Positions 7,723-16,325 of a stretch of 41,029 nt of DNA are shown here, one piece after another. Position 1 is the stretch's first letter. Every line of letters starts with the position of its first letter. The DNA is from Lewinellaceae bacterium (GTDB taxonomy: Bacteria > Bacteroidota > Bacteroidia > Chitinophagales > Saprospiraceae), in NCBI GenBank assembly GCA_020636445.1, contig JACJXV010000033.1, forward strand, positions 1 to 41,029, given 5' to 3'. The position numbers and the translations under genes were made by a program. The notes beneath the pieces were generated by a model that did no database searches, was not told the origin of the DNA, and saw only the letters and a list, made by a program, of their open reading frames with translations.

Positions 7723-10700
7723 ATGTTTTCGGAAATACTACGCTTTGAATGGCGTTATCGCCGCGGCCGTCCGGCCACTTATGCCTACTTCGGCATTTTG
7801 TTTTTATTTGGCTTAATCACAGCCATCTATGGCAACAGCCCCGCTTCTGAAAAAACCTTTGCCAATGCCCCATGGTCCATTGGCTTAATGCTTATCATCA
7901 TCAGTATTTTTGCCTCCCTGATTGCTTCAGCGGTTATGGGAGTTCCTCTCTACCGGGATATTGAACACCAGGTGAAGGATTACTATTTCACTTATCCCAT
8001 CTCCGAGAAAGGGTATCTACTCGGGAGATACCTGGGCTCGCTGATGGTACTACTCCTGATTAGCCTCGGCCTTCCAGCAGGCTTATTAGTTGGGTTTGCC
8101 CTCGGGCCCCACTTGGGACTCAGTTCCGCTGAGCACTTCGGCCCACTCATTTTAAAAGGTTATTGGTATCACACCCTGGCCTATTACTGGCCAAACCTGA
8201 TCCTGACTGGAACCATCTTTTTTGCCCTGGTAGCTTTTACCAAAAATGTGATGTCGACCTATGTCGCCAGTCTACTACTACTGGTAGGTTATCTGGCAGG
8301 GACCACCATCAGCCAGGATCTGGACAACAAACTACTGGCCGATCTTCTGGATCCCTTTGCGTTCAATACGTTTTTAAATACCACAAAATACTGGACTCCA
8401 GTCGAGCAAAACACTCAAGTGGCTGCCCTAACCGGCCATCTTCTCTGGAACCGATTAATTTGGGGCGGTGTAGCGATTAGTGTATTCGCCATTACCTTAT
8501 GGCGTTTTGATTTTCAACGCTTTTGGGCTGAAAAACTAAGTAAAAGGGAAGTGAAAACCGCCCTGCCATTGTCTACAGATTTACGGCGGCCATTACCCAA
8601 AGTGCAGCAAGTATTCACAAATGCCCATTCCTGGCAACAACTCTTTCGCCTCGGCTGGTTGGAATTTACCAATATCGTCCGCGATCGCTATTTCCTGGCT
8701 ATGATTTGCGGCGGGGTTCTCTTCCTGATACTGGATAGCTTTTTCGGGAATACAATTTATGGAACACCCTCCCTCCCCACAACCTATTTCATGGTCGAAT
8801 TGAAAGACTTTGATTATGGCCTTTTTGCCTTTATTATTATCATATTTTTTGCCGGTGAAGCCATCCATCGCGACCGGTCAGTGAAATTTAACGGAATTGC
8901 TGATGCACTTCCTGTTCCTAACTGGGTCATTTATGGTTCCAAATTCATCGCATTGTCTTTGGTCGCTTTTGTACTAGCTAACCTGGTCATGGTCAGCGGG
9001 GTTCTTTTCCAGACGATGAACGGTTATTTCGACTATCAATTCCCGATGTATATCAAGGACTTGTGGTTTATTGAATTCCCTGAGTACCTGCAACTTGCCT
9101 TGTTGACGCTTTTTGTTCACACGATGATCAACAGCAAATTTACAGGGCATATTGTGACCATTGGCATTTGGTTGGCGATGTTTGGCATTCGCGACTTTGC
9201 AGAGTATGACTTTAATATGCTCTTTTACTCTTACGTGCCTGGGTATACCCTTTCCGACATGAATGGGTTTGGCCATTTTTGGACCTCGCTGAACTCCTTT
9301 AATGCTTACTGGCTGTCTTTTGGTGCCATTTTACTGATTATCGGATTTCTTTTTTGGACCCGCGGCGCAGAAGATCATTTTCGGGTACGCCGGCAGGTAG
9401 CCAGACAGCGGTTCCAGTTATTGCCTGCCCTGGGAATAGGGTTGTTCACCATTCTTTTTGCCGGCAATGGTGCCTGGGTTTACCGCAATACTGCAGTTTT
9501 GAATACTTACCGAACCAGCAAAGAAAGCAAAGTTCTCCGCGCCGACTATGAAAAACAATACAGTAAGTATCTATGGATTGTACAACCTAAAATAACGGAT
9601 GTCAAAGTCGAATTCGACTTACTTCCCACGGAAAGAAAGGCGCTGGCGAAGGGGCACTTCCTGTTGGTTAACAAATCGGATCAACAGATAGACTCCCTGC
9701 ATCTTAACTTCGGCAGCCCCGAATACCACCGGGAAATTAAGCGATTCACCCTCGATGGTAAAAATCCGGTTGCCCTGCTGGAGGACAAGCGGCTGGGGTA
9801 TTCTATCTACCAAATTCCGGGGGGTATGGCCCCGGGGGACACTATGCGGTGGGAAATGGAACTTGACCTCCAATTCCAGGGGTTTCCCAATAGTGGTAGT
9901 GGTCGGGAGTTTGTTTACAACGGAACCTTCTCTGGTTTAGGGGTTTTTCCGGGCTTTGGGTATGACCCAAGTTCCGAACTGACAAGTGATATTGACCGCA
10001 AGAAGTATGAATTACCGGAGAAGGATTACCAGGCACCACCTGCCGATGATCCCAAAGGCCTTTCGCGCCTCCTCTTTAACGACGATGCTGATTACATCAC
10101 CTTTGAAGCTACTGTCAGTACCGACCCTGATCAGATAGCCATTGCACCAGGATACTTGCAAAAGGAATGGACACAGGGTGGCCGCCGCTATTTCCATTAC
10201 GTCATGGAAGGGGAAATGGACTACTTCTTTAACATCAGTTCGGCGCGGTATGCAGTACACCGCGATACCTGGTCGAATCCGGACGGCACCACCGGAAATA
10301 TTGAGATCTATCACCACCCTACTCATACCACTAATCTTGACCGGTTCACTAATGGGGTTAAGGCTTCAATGGAGTATTACAGCCGCGCCTTTGGTCCCTA
10401 TCAATACCGCCAGATGCGTATTCTGGAATTCCCGCGCTACGCTACTTTCGCACAGTCGTTTCCGAACACGGTACCCTACGCCGAATCCTTCGGATGGGTA
10501 GGTGACTTTAGCGACCCGGATGACACGGACTATGCGTTCTACGTAACCGCCCACGAAGTGGCCCACCAATGGTGGGGGCACCAGGTAACCCCAAGTGCCA
10601 CCCGTGGCGCCAACCAGATTTCAGAATCGATGGCTGAATACAGTGCTTTAATGGTTTTGAAAAAAACCTATGGCGTTGAGGCGATGCAAAAGTTTTTGAA

Positions 10701-11343
10701 ATACGGGCTTGATCGCTATCTGAGCGGCCGCAGTAATGAGAGCAAATTCGAAAAAACCTTGCTCGATAATGACAATCAGGCTTACGTTTGGTATTCCAAA
10801 GGTTCGTTGGTACTGTACGCCCTCCAGGATTACGTAGGCGAGGATCGGCTCAATGAGGCTTTTCAGCGCTTCCTGGCAGCCACTAAATTCCGGCAAGCCC
10901 CACCCTATGCAACCAGTTTAGAGTGGTACCGGTATATTCAGGAGGCTACGCCCGATTCACTCCAGTATTTTCTGCGTGATAATTTTGAGCAGATTGCCTT
11001 GTACGAAAATCGAGTAGACGATGTGGAAGTGAAAGAGATTGCCAAGGGAACGTATGAAGTAACACTGAGTATTGACTCCAAGAAAATTTACTACGATGGA
11101 AACGGCAATATCCTGCGCGAAGGAAAAGAGCCTAATCTTATCGAAATTGGACTACTCGGCCCCGAATCGAAGAATGACCAGGGAATGACCCGCCAAAACC
11201 CTGTTTACCTGCAAAAACATTGGTTGAAACCCGGCCGGCAAACCCTGACTATCATTGTGTCTGAAAAGCCACTCAAAGCAGGGATTGACCCATTCAATAA
11301 ACTGATTGACCGGATCCCTGATGATAATGTCAAAGGGATTTAG
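7723..11343 (+). CDS. ABC-2 type permease fused to M1 family aminopeptidase
   Basis: A 1206-residue membrane protein combining a transporter channel with a zinc peptidase. Seen: two blocks of about six membrane helices each (roughly residues 20-265 and 310-590), a further helix near residue 585, then an extracytoplasmic M1 aminopeptidase domain to the end. The catalytic motif is HEVAHQWWGH (H944, E945, H948). The third ligand is probably E968 in SESMAEYS, one residue further away than in PepN. The same fused architecture is known in Bacteroidota as 'ABC transporter permease/M1 family aminopeptidase'. Its paired ATPase lies directly upstream. The transported substrate is unknown; coupling of peptide cleavage to export or import is inference. 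Confidence 0.93.
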   Translation: MFSEILRFEWRYRRGRPATYAYFGILFLFGLITAIYGNSPASEKTFANAPWSIGLMLIIISIFASLIASAVMGVPLYRDIEHQVKDYYFTYPISEKGYLLGRYLGSLMVLLLISLGLPAGLLVGFALGPHLGLSSAEHFGPLILKGYWYHTLAYYWPNLILTGTIFFALVAFTKNVMSTYVASLLLLVGYLAGTTISQDLDNKLLADLLDPFAFNTFLNTTKYWTPVEQNTQVAALTGHLLWNRLIWGGVAISVFAITLWRFDFQRFWAEKLSKREVKTALPLSTDLRRPLPKVQQVFTNAHSWQQLFRLGWLEFTNIVRDRYFLAMICGGVLFLILDSFFGNTIYGTPSLPTTYFMVELKDFDYGLFAFIIIIFFAGEAIHRDRSVKFNGIADALPVPNWVIYGSKFIALSLVAFVLANLVMVSGVLFQTMNGYFDYQFPMYIKDLWFIEFPEYLQLALLTLFVHTMINSKFTGHIVTIGIWLAMFGIRDFAEYDFNMLFYSYVPGYTLSDMNGFGHFWTSLNSFNAYWLSFGAILLIIGFLFWTRGAEDHFRVRRQVARQRFQLLPALGIGLFTILFAGNGAWVYRNTAVLNTYRTSKESKVLRADYEKQYSKYLWIVQPKITDVKVEFDLLPTERKALAKGHFLLVNKSDQQIDSLHLNFGSPEYHREIKRFTLDGKNPVALLEDKRLGYSIYQIPGGMAPGDTMRWEMELDLQFQGFPNSGSGREFVYNGTFSGLGVFPGFGYDPSSELTSDIDRKKYELPEKDYQAPPADDPKGLSRLLFNDDADYITFEATVSTDPDQIAIAPGYLQKEWTQGGRRYFHYVMEGEMDYFFNISSARYAVHRDTWSNPDGTTGNIEIYHHPTHTTNLDRFTNGVKASMEYYSRAFGPYQYRQMRILEFPRYATFAQSFPNTVPYAESFGWVGDFSDPDDTDYAFYVTAHEVAHQWWGHQVTPSATRGANQISESMAEYSALMVLKKTYGVEAMQKFLKYGLDRYLSGRSNESKFEKTLLDNDNQAYVWYSKGSLVLYALQDYVGEDRLNEAFQRFLAATKFRQAPPYATSLEWYRYIQEATPDSLQYFLRDNFEQIALYENRVDDVEVKEIAKGTYEVTLSIDSKKIYYDGNGNILREGKEPNLIEIGLLGPESKNDQGMTRQNPVYLQKHWLKPGRQTLTIIVSEKPLKAGIDPFNKLIDRIPDDNVKGI

Positions 11344-11358
11344 GTAATAAGATGAAGT

Positions 11359-11400
11359 AAAAAGCCCCCCGGCGGTTTTCCTGGCCGGGGGGCTTTTCTT
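11359..11400 (+). terminator. Bidirectional intrinsic terminator
   Basis: AAAAGCCCCCCGG pairs with CCGGGGGGCTTTT around a short loop. A-tract and T-tract flank the GC-rich stem, so it can stop transcription from both strands. It sits between the permease/peptidase gene and the convergent BNR-repeat gene. Confidence 0.9.
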
Positions 11401-11418
11401 TGTCGCAAAAGACCCTGA

Positions 11419-14400
11419 TTATTCCCCTGGATTCACCGCAAAATTGGTGAGTACAGCCGGCAGTCCTTTTTGCTGGAATTGCCGGTTGTAATTGGGAATA
11501 TCTTCATTGAGTAATTGTTGCATGGCCTGATGGCTCTTGTTCCAGTTACCGTCCAAATCGCCCATCCGTACTTTAACCCCATTGGTTAACCGGGGATCAT
11601 GGGAATCAATCCGGCTCTTCAAGTCAAGATATTCGCCATTGATTTTACTTGGCCAGTTAATCACATCCTGGAAGTTCTGCTGCCGGGTTTCAATTACCTC
11701 ACCTTCCCACTCTTCCATTTTCTTCAGGATGGCCTTATTCAACTCAACAATATCCTTGGCATCTTCACGACCGTTGAGCATATCTTGCTGCATCTTTAGT
11801 TGATCCCGTACTTTGCGCAGTTGATTAACCGACTCGTGGATTTCCGTCACCTGGTCATCGATGCGTTGTAATAAATCCTGTTGAGCCGCCCAATCAGCCG
11901 CAGTTGCGGCTAATGCAGGGTCCGCGAGCACTTCGAATTCAGTTTCACTCGTTTGCCCTTGAGCACTTAGCCGTGCGCGGTAGCGGCCTGGACCAACCCG
12001 ACGGCCCCGGGTATCTCCCTGAACAAATACCCCCGGAATCCCCGGCAAAGCCTCCGTGCGCAGATCCCAGTTAAAACGATTAACCCCAGGCATAGCAGGC
12101 AATACTACCGGTGGCGGGGGGCCACCCGGATAGCTCTTGAAGCTTTCGTCCTTAATACTGGAATAGGTGCGTAGTAGTTTACCGCTGTTATCCATGATTT
12201 CCAGTTTTATGCCGGTGGAATCTGGTTTTTGCTTGAGATAGAAATCCAGGACAACCCCTTCCAGCGGGTTCTGACCAGCGGATCCTCCCCGGCCAAAACC
12301 ACCACTACCATAGCGATAGGTGGCCTTGGGCGTAAAAAGCTTAAGCGCCATGTCGCCAAAAACACCTTTGGTTTGCTGGATAGCTCCCAGATCATCCAGA
12401 ATCCAGAAAGCACGACCAGCGGTAGCAGCCACTAAATCATTATCGCGAATAATCAGGTCATTAATGGTTACTACCGGCAAGTTAAGCTGGAAGGAATACC
12501 AGTGGGCGCCACCGTCCGTAGAAACGTAAAAGCCACGTTCAGCTCCTCCGTAAAGAAGTCCCTTTACCTGTTTGTCTTCCCGGATTACCCGCAGAAAATC
12601 ATCGGTATTGATTCCCTGGTTAATGGCCGTCCATGTTTTCCCATAATCGGTAGTTTTGTAAGCCATGGCCCGGAAATCATTGAATTTGACACGGGTTGCG
12701 GAAACATAAGCCGTACCCTTATCGTGAGGCGACAACTCAATCGAATGGATCATGCATTCTGGTAAGTTCGGTGGCGTTACATTTTGCCAGGTTTTACCAT
12801 TATCCCGCGTAACATGCACCAAACCACAATCGCTCCCGGTCCAAATAACCCCTTGTTCAAGGGTCGATTCAATTAAGTAGTAGATTGTATTATAGTTTTC
12901 ACCACCAGCACCTTCGTTGGTAATCGGCCCACCGCCTAAACCTTGCTTGGCAGTTTCGTTGCGCGTAAGGTCCGGGCTGATTTCCGTCCAGGACATTCCA
13001 CCATTAGTGGTTCGCAGTACCTTATTACCGGCATGGTAAATAACCTTTGGATCATGTGGGGAGGCCACAATTGGAGCATTCCAATTAAAGCGATACTTCA
13101 TGTCACGCGTAGGAACTGCCAGGTTCAGGGCCGGGTAAGCCATGATATCCTTTGATTCCATCGTTTTTGTATTCAGCACTTCAATGTATCCCTGGTAACA
13201 TCCCCCGTACACTAACTCCGGATTGTTGGGATCAAAAGCTAAATACGCACTTTCACAGCCAGCACCGGGAAACCAGTGCTTTTCAGTAATTCCAAAACTA
13301 TTCGTCCGGCTCATTATCATCACCGAAGAATTATCCTGTTGCCCTCCGTATACCCAGTAAGGGAAGCGGTTGTCGGCATTAACCCGGTAAAACTGTGCTG
13401 TTGGCTGATTATCCAGGGGCGACCATGAACCACCTTGATTGTAGCTAACTTCACCACCTCCGTCATCGGCAAGCGCAATATTCTGATTATTCTCCGGATT
13501 GATATATAAATCGTGGGTATCTCCATGCCCTACCCGTAGTGTGGTAAAGGTCTTTCCACCATCGATAGAGCGCGTTGCCGGGGCGTTTAAGACGTAAACG
13601 ATATCGGCATTGACCGGATCTGCAAATACTTCCATATAATACCACGAACGGGCTGTAAGGGTTTGATCGTTGGTCATGTGCTGCCAGGACTTTCCCCCGT
13701 TATCTGAGCGATAAACGCCCGCTTTGGATTTTTCGGCTTCAATAATCGCGTAAACACGGCTGCTGTTTGCGCGGGATACAGAAACGCCGATTTTACCCAT
13801 TTCCTTAGGCAGCCCTTCGTTAATCTTATTCCAGGTATCCCCACCATCCGAACTTTTCCAAAGACCAGACCCAGGACCGCCACTTTCAACAATCCAGGGA
13901 CGACGAATATGTTGCCAGGTAGCCGCATAAAGGATGCGCGGGTTTTGGAAATCCATACTCAAACTGGAAGCGCCTGTATTTTCATCAACGTACAGCACTT
14001 TTTTCCAGGTCGCTCCACCATCCATAGAGCGGTAAATGCCGCGTTCTTCTGTGGGTCCGTGAACAGCTCCCTGTGCCGCCACATAAACCACATCCGGGTT
14101 GTTGGGATGAATAATGACGTCAGAAATATGCCGGGTTTTCTCCAACCCAACATTCTTCCAGGTGGCTCCACCATCGGTAGATTTGTAAACACCATCACCG
14201 AAGGTAGTCATAACACCACGGACGGCATGCTCGCCAGTGCCTACATAAATAACATTGGGATCACTCGCAGCTACGGCAATGTCACCGATAGTGGCCGTTT
14301 TAAAAAAACCATCCGATACGTTCCGCCAGTTCAGGCCACCGTCTTCTGTTTTCCAGACACCACTGCCGGTGCCACCCATGAAATAAACTTTGTCGTTGCC

Positions 14401-14619
14401 AGGAACGCCGGTAATTGCATTGGCCCGACCGCCACGGAAAGGGCCAATATTCCGCCACTTAAGGCCTTTAAATTGTTTTGCATCGATTTGCGGAGCCATC
14501 TCCGCTGCAGGGGCAGGTGCCGTTGTTGCTGGTTTTTTGGTTTTCTTCTGGGCTTGAAGTGTAACCGAAAGAACCAGTAAAAGTACCGGCAAAACCAATA
14601 ATCGTTTGAAGGATACCAT
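11419..14619 (-). CDS. Secreted BNR/sortilin-type beta-propeller protein
   Basis: A large exported protein, 1066 residues. Seen: a signal peptide (MVSFKRLLVLPVLLLVLSV, then LQAQ), a Lys/Ala/Pro-rich linker, then many Asp-box (BNR) motifs. These include KTEDGGLNW, KSTDGGATW, RSMDGGATW, KSSDGGDTW, RSDNGGKSW, RTTNGGMSW and VTRDNGKTW, as in VPS10/sortilin-like or photosystem-stability-factor-like propellers. After about residue 780 comes a beta-rich segment, then a helical C-terminal region of about 130 residues (near 905-1040). Homologues are often labelled 'glycosyl hydrolase', but I see no evidence of catalysis; the propeller more likely binds peptide or glycan. No type IX secretion C-terminal signal is evident. 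It is convergent with the permease/peptidase gene. Confidence 0.85.
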   Translation of the reverse strand: MVSFKRLLVLPVLLLVLSVTLQAQKKTKKPATTAPAPAAEMAPQIDAKQFKGLKWRNIGPFRGGRANAITGVPGNDKVYFMGGTGSGVWKTEDGGLNWRNVSDGFFKTATIGDIAVAASDPNVIYVGTGEHAVRGVMTTFGDGVYKSTDGGATWKNVGLEKTRHISDVIIHPNNPDVVYVAAQGAVHGPTEERGIYRSMDGGATWKKVLYVDENTGASSLSMDFQNPRILYAATWQHIRRPWIVESGGPGSGLWKSSDGGDTWNKINEGLPKEMGKIGVSVSRANSSRVYAIIEAEKSKAGVYRSDNGGKSWQHMTNDQTLTARSWYYMEVFADPVNADIVYVLNAPATRSIDGGKTFTTLRVGHGDTHDLYINPENNQNIALADDGGGEVSYNQGGSWSPLDNQPTAQFYRVNADNRFPYWVYGGQQDNSSVMIMSRTNSFGITEKHWFPGAGCESAYLAFDPNNPELVYGGCYQGYIEVLNTKTMESKDIMAYPALNLAVPTRDMKYRFNWNAPIVASPHDPKVIYHAGNKVLRTTNGGMSWTEISPDLTRNETAKQGLGGGPITNEGAGGENYNTIYYLIESTLEQGVIWTGSDCGLVHVTRDNGKTWQNVTPPNLPECMIHSIELSPHDKGTAYVSATRVKFNDFRAMAYKTTDYGKTWTAINQGINTDDFLRVIREDKQVKGLLYGGAERGFYVSTDGGAHWYSFQLNLPVVTINDLIIRDNDLVAATAGRAFWILDDLGAIQQTKGVFGDMALKLFTPKATYRYGSGGFGRGGSAGQNPLEGVVLDFYLKQKPDSTGIKLEIMDNSGKLLRTYSSIKDESFKSYPGGPPPPVVLPAMPGVNRFNWDLRTEALPGIPGVFVQGDTRGRRVGPGRYRARLSAQGQTSETEFEVLADPALAATAADWAAQQDLLQRIDDQVTEIHESVNQLRKVRDQLKMQQDMLNGREDAKDIVELNKAILKKMEEWEGEVIETRQQNFQDVINWPSKINGEYLDLKSRIDSHDPRLTNGVKVRMGDLDGNWNKSHQAMQQLLNEDIPNYNRQFQQKGLPAVLTNFAVNPGE

Positions 14620-14742
14620 AGTTGCTAATGAATTTTTTGGATAATGAGCTAAAAATAGAAATTTTCACGGGACTAAAAAGCAGGCGCCACAAACTTGTTC
14701 CTTGAAACGCACACTACCTCAAAGCTATTTACTCACATGTAT

Positions 14743-14750
14743 TATCTTTG
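14743..14750 (+). promoter_or_regulatory. Promoter -7 box TATCTTTG
   Basis: An exact match to the Bacteroidota sigma-A -7 consensus TAnnTTTG, 14 bases before the ATG at 14765. It lies inside the longer reading frame that opens at 14702, which argues that the longer start is wrong. I see no good -33 TTG at the expected spacing. Confidence 0.45.
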
Positions 14751-14764
14751 GCGGAAAAAATACC

Positions 14765-15376
14765 ATGAGGCAGTTCCTGCAGTTCCTGTTTCTTATTGTT
14801 TTAGTTATACCCACACAAGCACAAATAAAAAAAGCAACCTTTGGCACTTGTGAAACCCGTTTGGATCAAGTCCGGGATTCACCAGAGGGCAATGAGGGTC
14901 CCTACCCCAGTGTCCGCGTCATGCAAGAGCTAAAGGGTCAAAAAATCCCCCAATTCACCGCAAAGACCCTTGACGGAAAACAAGTTTCTTCAGCCAATTT
15001 TCTCGGAAAAGTTGTGGTACTGAATTTTTACTTCACTTCCTGTCCGCCCTGTGTGGCTGAAGTCCCCGGATTGAATCGCCTCCAGAAATTGTACGCAGGA
15101 CAGGATGTCGTTTTTCTCGCGATATCCCGCGATGGCGAAGACGCTACCCGAAAATTTATTTTCAATACCAATTTTGCTTTCCCCCAGGTAATTAACGGTG
15201 CATCCCTCATTAAGCAATTTTGCATTCTGGCCGGCTTCCCTACTACGATGATCTTTGACCGCAAAGGTATTTTGCAATACGTTAGTCTGGGCGGTGCTGT
15301 AAGTAAGGATGCAGGGGATATCAAATTTCGGGAATTACAACCCGAAATCCAGGCCTTATTAAGCGCTAAAAAATAA
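14765..15376 (+). CDS. TlpA-like thioredoxin-fold protein, exported
   Basis: Periplasmic thiol-disulfide oxidoreductase or peroxiredoxin-like protein of the TlpA/AhpC-TSA group. Seen: a signal peptide (MRQFLQFLFLIVLVIP, then TQAQ), then a thioredoxin fold with active-site SCPPC (C93, C96) after FYFTS. The cis-Pro region is GFPTTMIFDRKG. Length is 203 residues. The frame opens upstream at a TTG (14702), but the ATG at 14765 begins the signal peptide and follows a promoter box. The next gene starts 10 bases after its stop, so it forms a two-gene operon with the acyltransferase. Confidence 0.88.
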   Translation: MRQFLQFLFLIVLVIPTQAQIKKATFGTCETRLDQVRDSPEGNEGPYPSVRVMQELKGQKIPQFTAKTLDGKQVSSANFLGKVVVLNFYFTSCPPCVAEVPGLNRLQKLYAGQDVVFLAISRDGEDATRKFIFNTNFAFPQVINGASLIKQFCILAGFPTTMIFDRKGILQYVSLGGAVSKDAGDIKFRELQPEIQALLSAKK

Positions 15377-15386
15377 CTGTACAACT

Positions 15387-16268
15387 ATGGGGTATCTCGT
15401 TTATTACCTGCTTATCAAGCCGCTTTCGCTGCTTCCATTACCCATTTTATATCTATTATCCAACTCGACCTATTGGATACTGTACCGCCTGATCGGCTAC
15501 CGTAAAAAGGTAGTTATCGGCAATATGCAGCGTTCTTTTCCTGAGAAAACCCCTGCAGAAATCAAGCAACTTGCCCGGCTATTTTATCAGCATTTTTTTG
15601 ACACTATAATCGAATCAGTTAAACTATTCAGTATTTCCAAAGAAGAGTTAATGGCTCGATTTCGGGTAGTCAATCCCGAACTAATGGATCATTTTTTTGA
15701 GGAAGGTAAAAGTGTAATACTTAACGCAGGTCACTACAACAGTTGGGAAATGGCGGCAGCAGCTATTAACCCATTGGTAAAACATCAGGTTACTGCGATT
15801 TATGCGCCGTTGAAAAACAAGGCCTTTGAACATTTTATCCGTGCCTCCCGCACGCGTTTTGGCTTGGAATTAACGCGGCGTAAAGACAGTATTTCCCTTT
15901 TTGAAGAAACAAAGAAACGTCCCATAATTATCTTGATCGCCTCGGATCAATCTCCATCTGATTCCTATCGGGCCTATTGGATGCGGTTTTTGAATCAGGA
16001 TACTGCTGTTCTTTTTGGCACCGAAAAATATGCCAAAGATTACGATCTCCCGGTCATTATGGGGAAAATAGCCAAGGTTAAACGAGGGTACTATACCATC
16101 GAGTTTGAATTAGTCACAGACACCCCCCAGGCTGAGCCTTATGGAGCCATCACCCAAAAACATACCCGTATTCTGGAAAAGCAAATTCAGGAGCACCCGC
16201 AATATTGGTTATGGACGCATCGCCGCTGGAAACGGGAAAAACCTGCTGATGTTATTGTTCACGATTAA
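15387..16268 (+). CDS. LpxL/HtrB-type lipid acyltransferase
   Basis: Inner-membrane acyltransferase of the lysophospholipid/lipid A late acyltransferase family, which adds a secondary acyl chain to lipid A or a related lipid. Seen: an N-terminal membrane segment (residues 3-30), the catalytic HX4E motif in GHYNSWE (H116, E121) and the downstream IASDQSPSD block that replaces the usual arginine/proline motif. The WTHRRWK segment near the C-terminus is typical of the family. Length, 293 residues, is normal. It starts 10 bases after the thioredoxin gene. Lipid A is the likely substrate, but an ornithine- or amino-lipid substrate cannot be excluded. Confidence 0.87.
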   Translation: MGYLVYYLLIKPLSLLPLPILYLLSNSTYWILYRLIGYRKKVVIGNMQRSFPEKTPAEIKQLARLFYQHFFDTIIESVKLFSISKEELMARFRVVNPELMDHFFEEGKSVILNAGHYNSWEMAAAAINPLVKHQVTAIYAPLKNKAFEHFIRASRTRFGLELTRRKDSISLFEETKKRPIIILIASDQSPSDSYRAYWMRFLNQDTAVLFGTEKYAKDYDLPVIMGKIAKVKRGYYTIEFELVTDTPQAEPYGAITQKHTRILEKQIQEHPQYWLWTHRRWKREKPADVIVHD

Positions 16269-16276
16269 CAACCGAA

Positions 16277-16317
16277 CGAGCAGGAAGGAGTCAGTCTTAA
16301 CCGCCCCTTCCTGCTCG
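16277..16317. terminator. Perfect 12-bp hairpin between convergent genes
   Basis: CGAGCAGGAAGG (16277-16288) pairs perfectly with CCTTCCTGCTCG (16306-16317) around a 17-base loop. No T-tract follows on the plus strand. Its place between two convergent stop codons suggests a termination or 3'-end stabilising hairpin. Confidence 0.55.
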
Positions 16318-16325
16318 TAGCCCTT

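Noticed and set aside
13909..14580. 223-codon plus-strand frame opposite the BNR-repeat gene
   Set aside because: It is fully antisense to a well-supported secreted protein. Its composition looks like a reading-frame shadow, and no domain is recognised.
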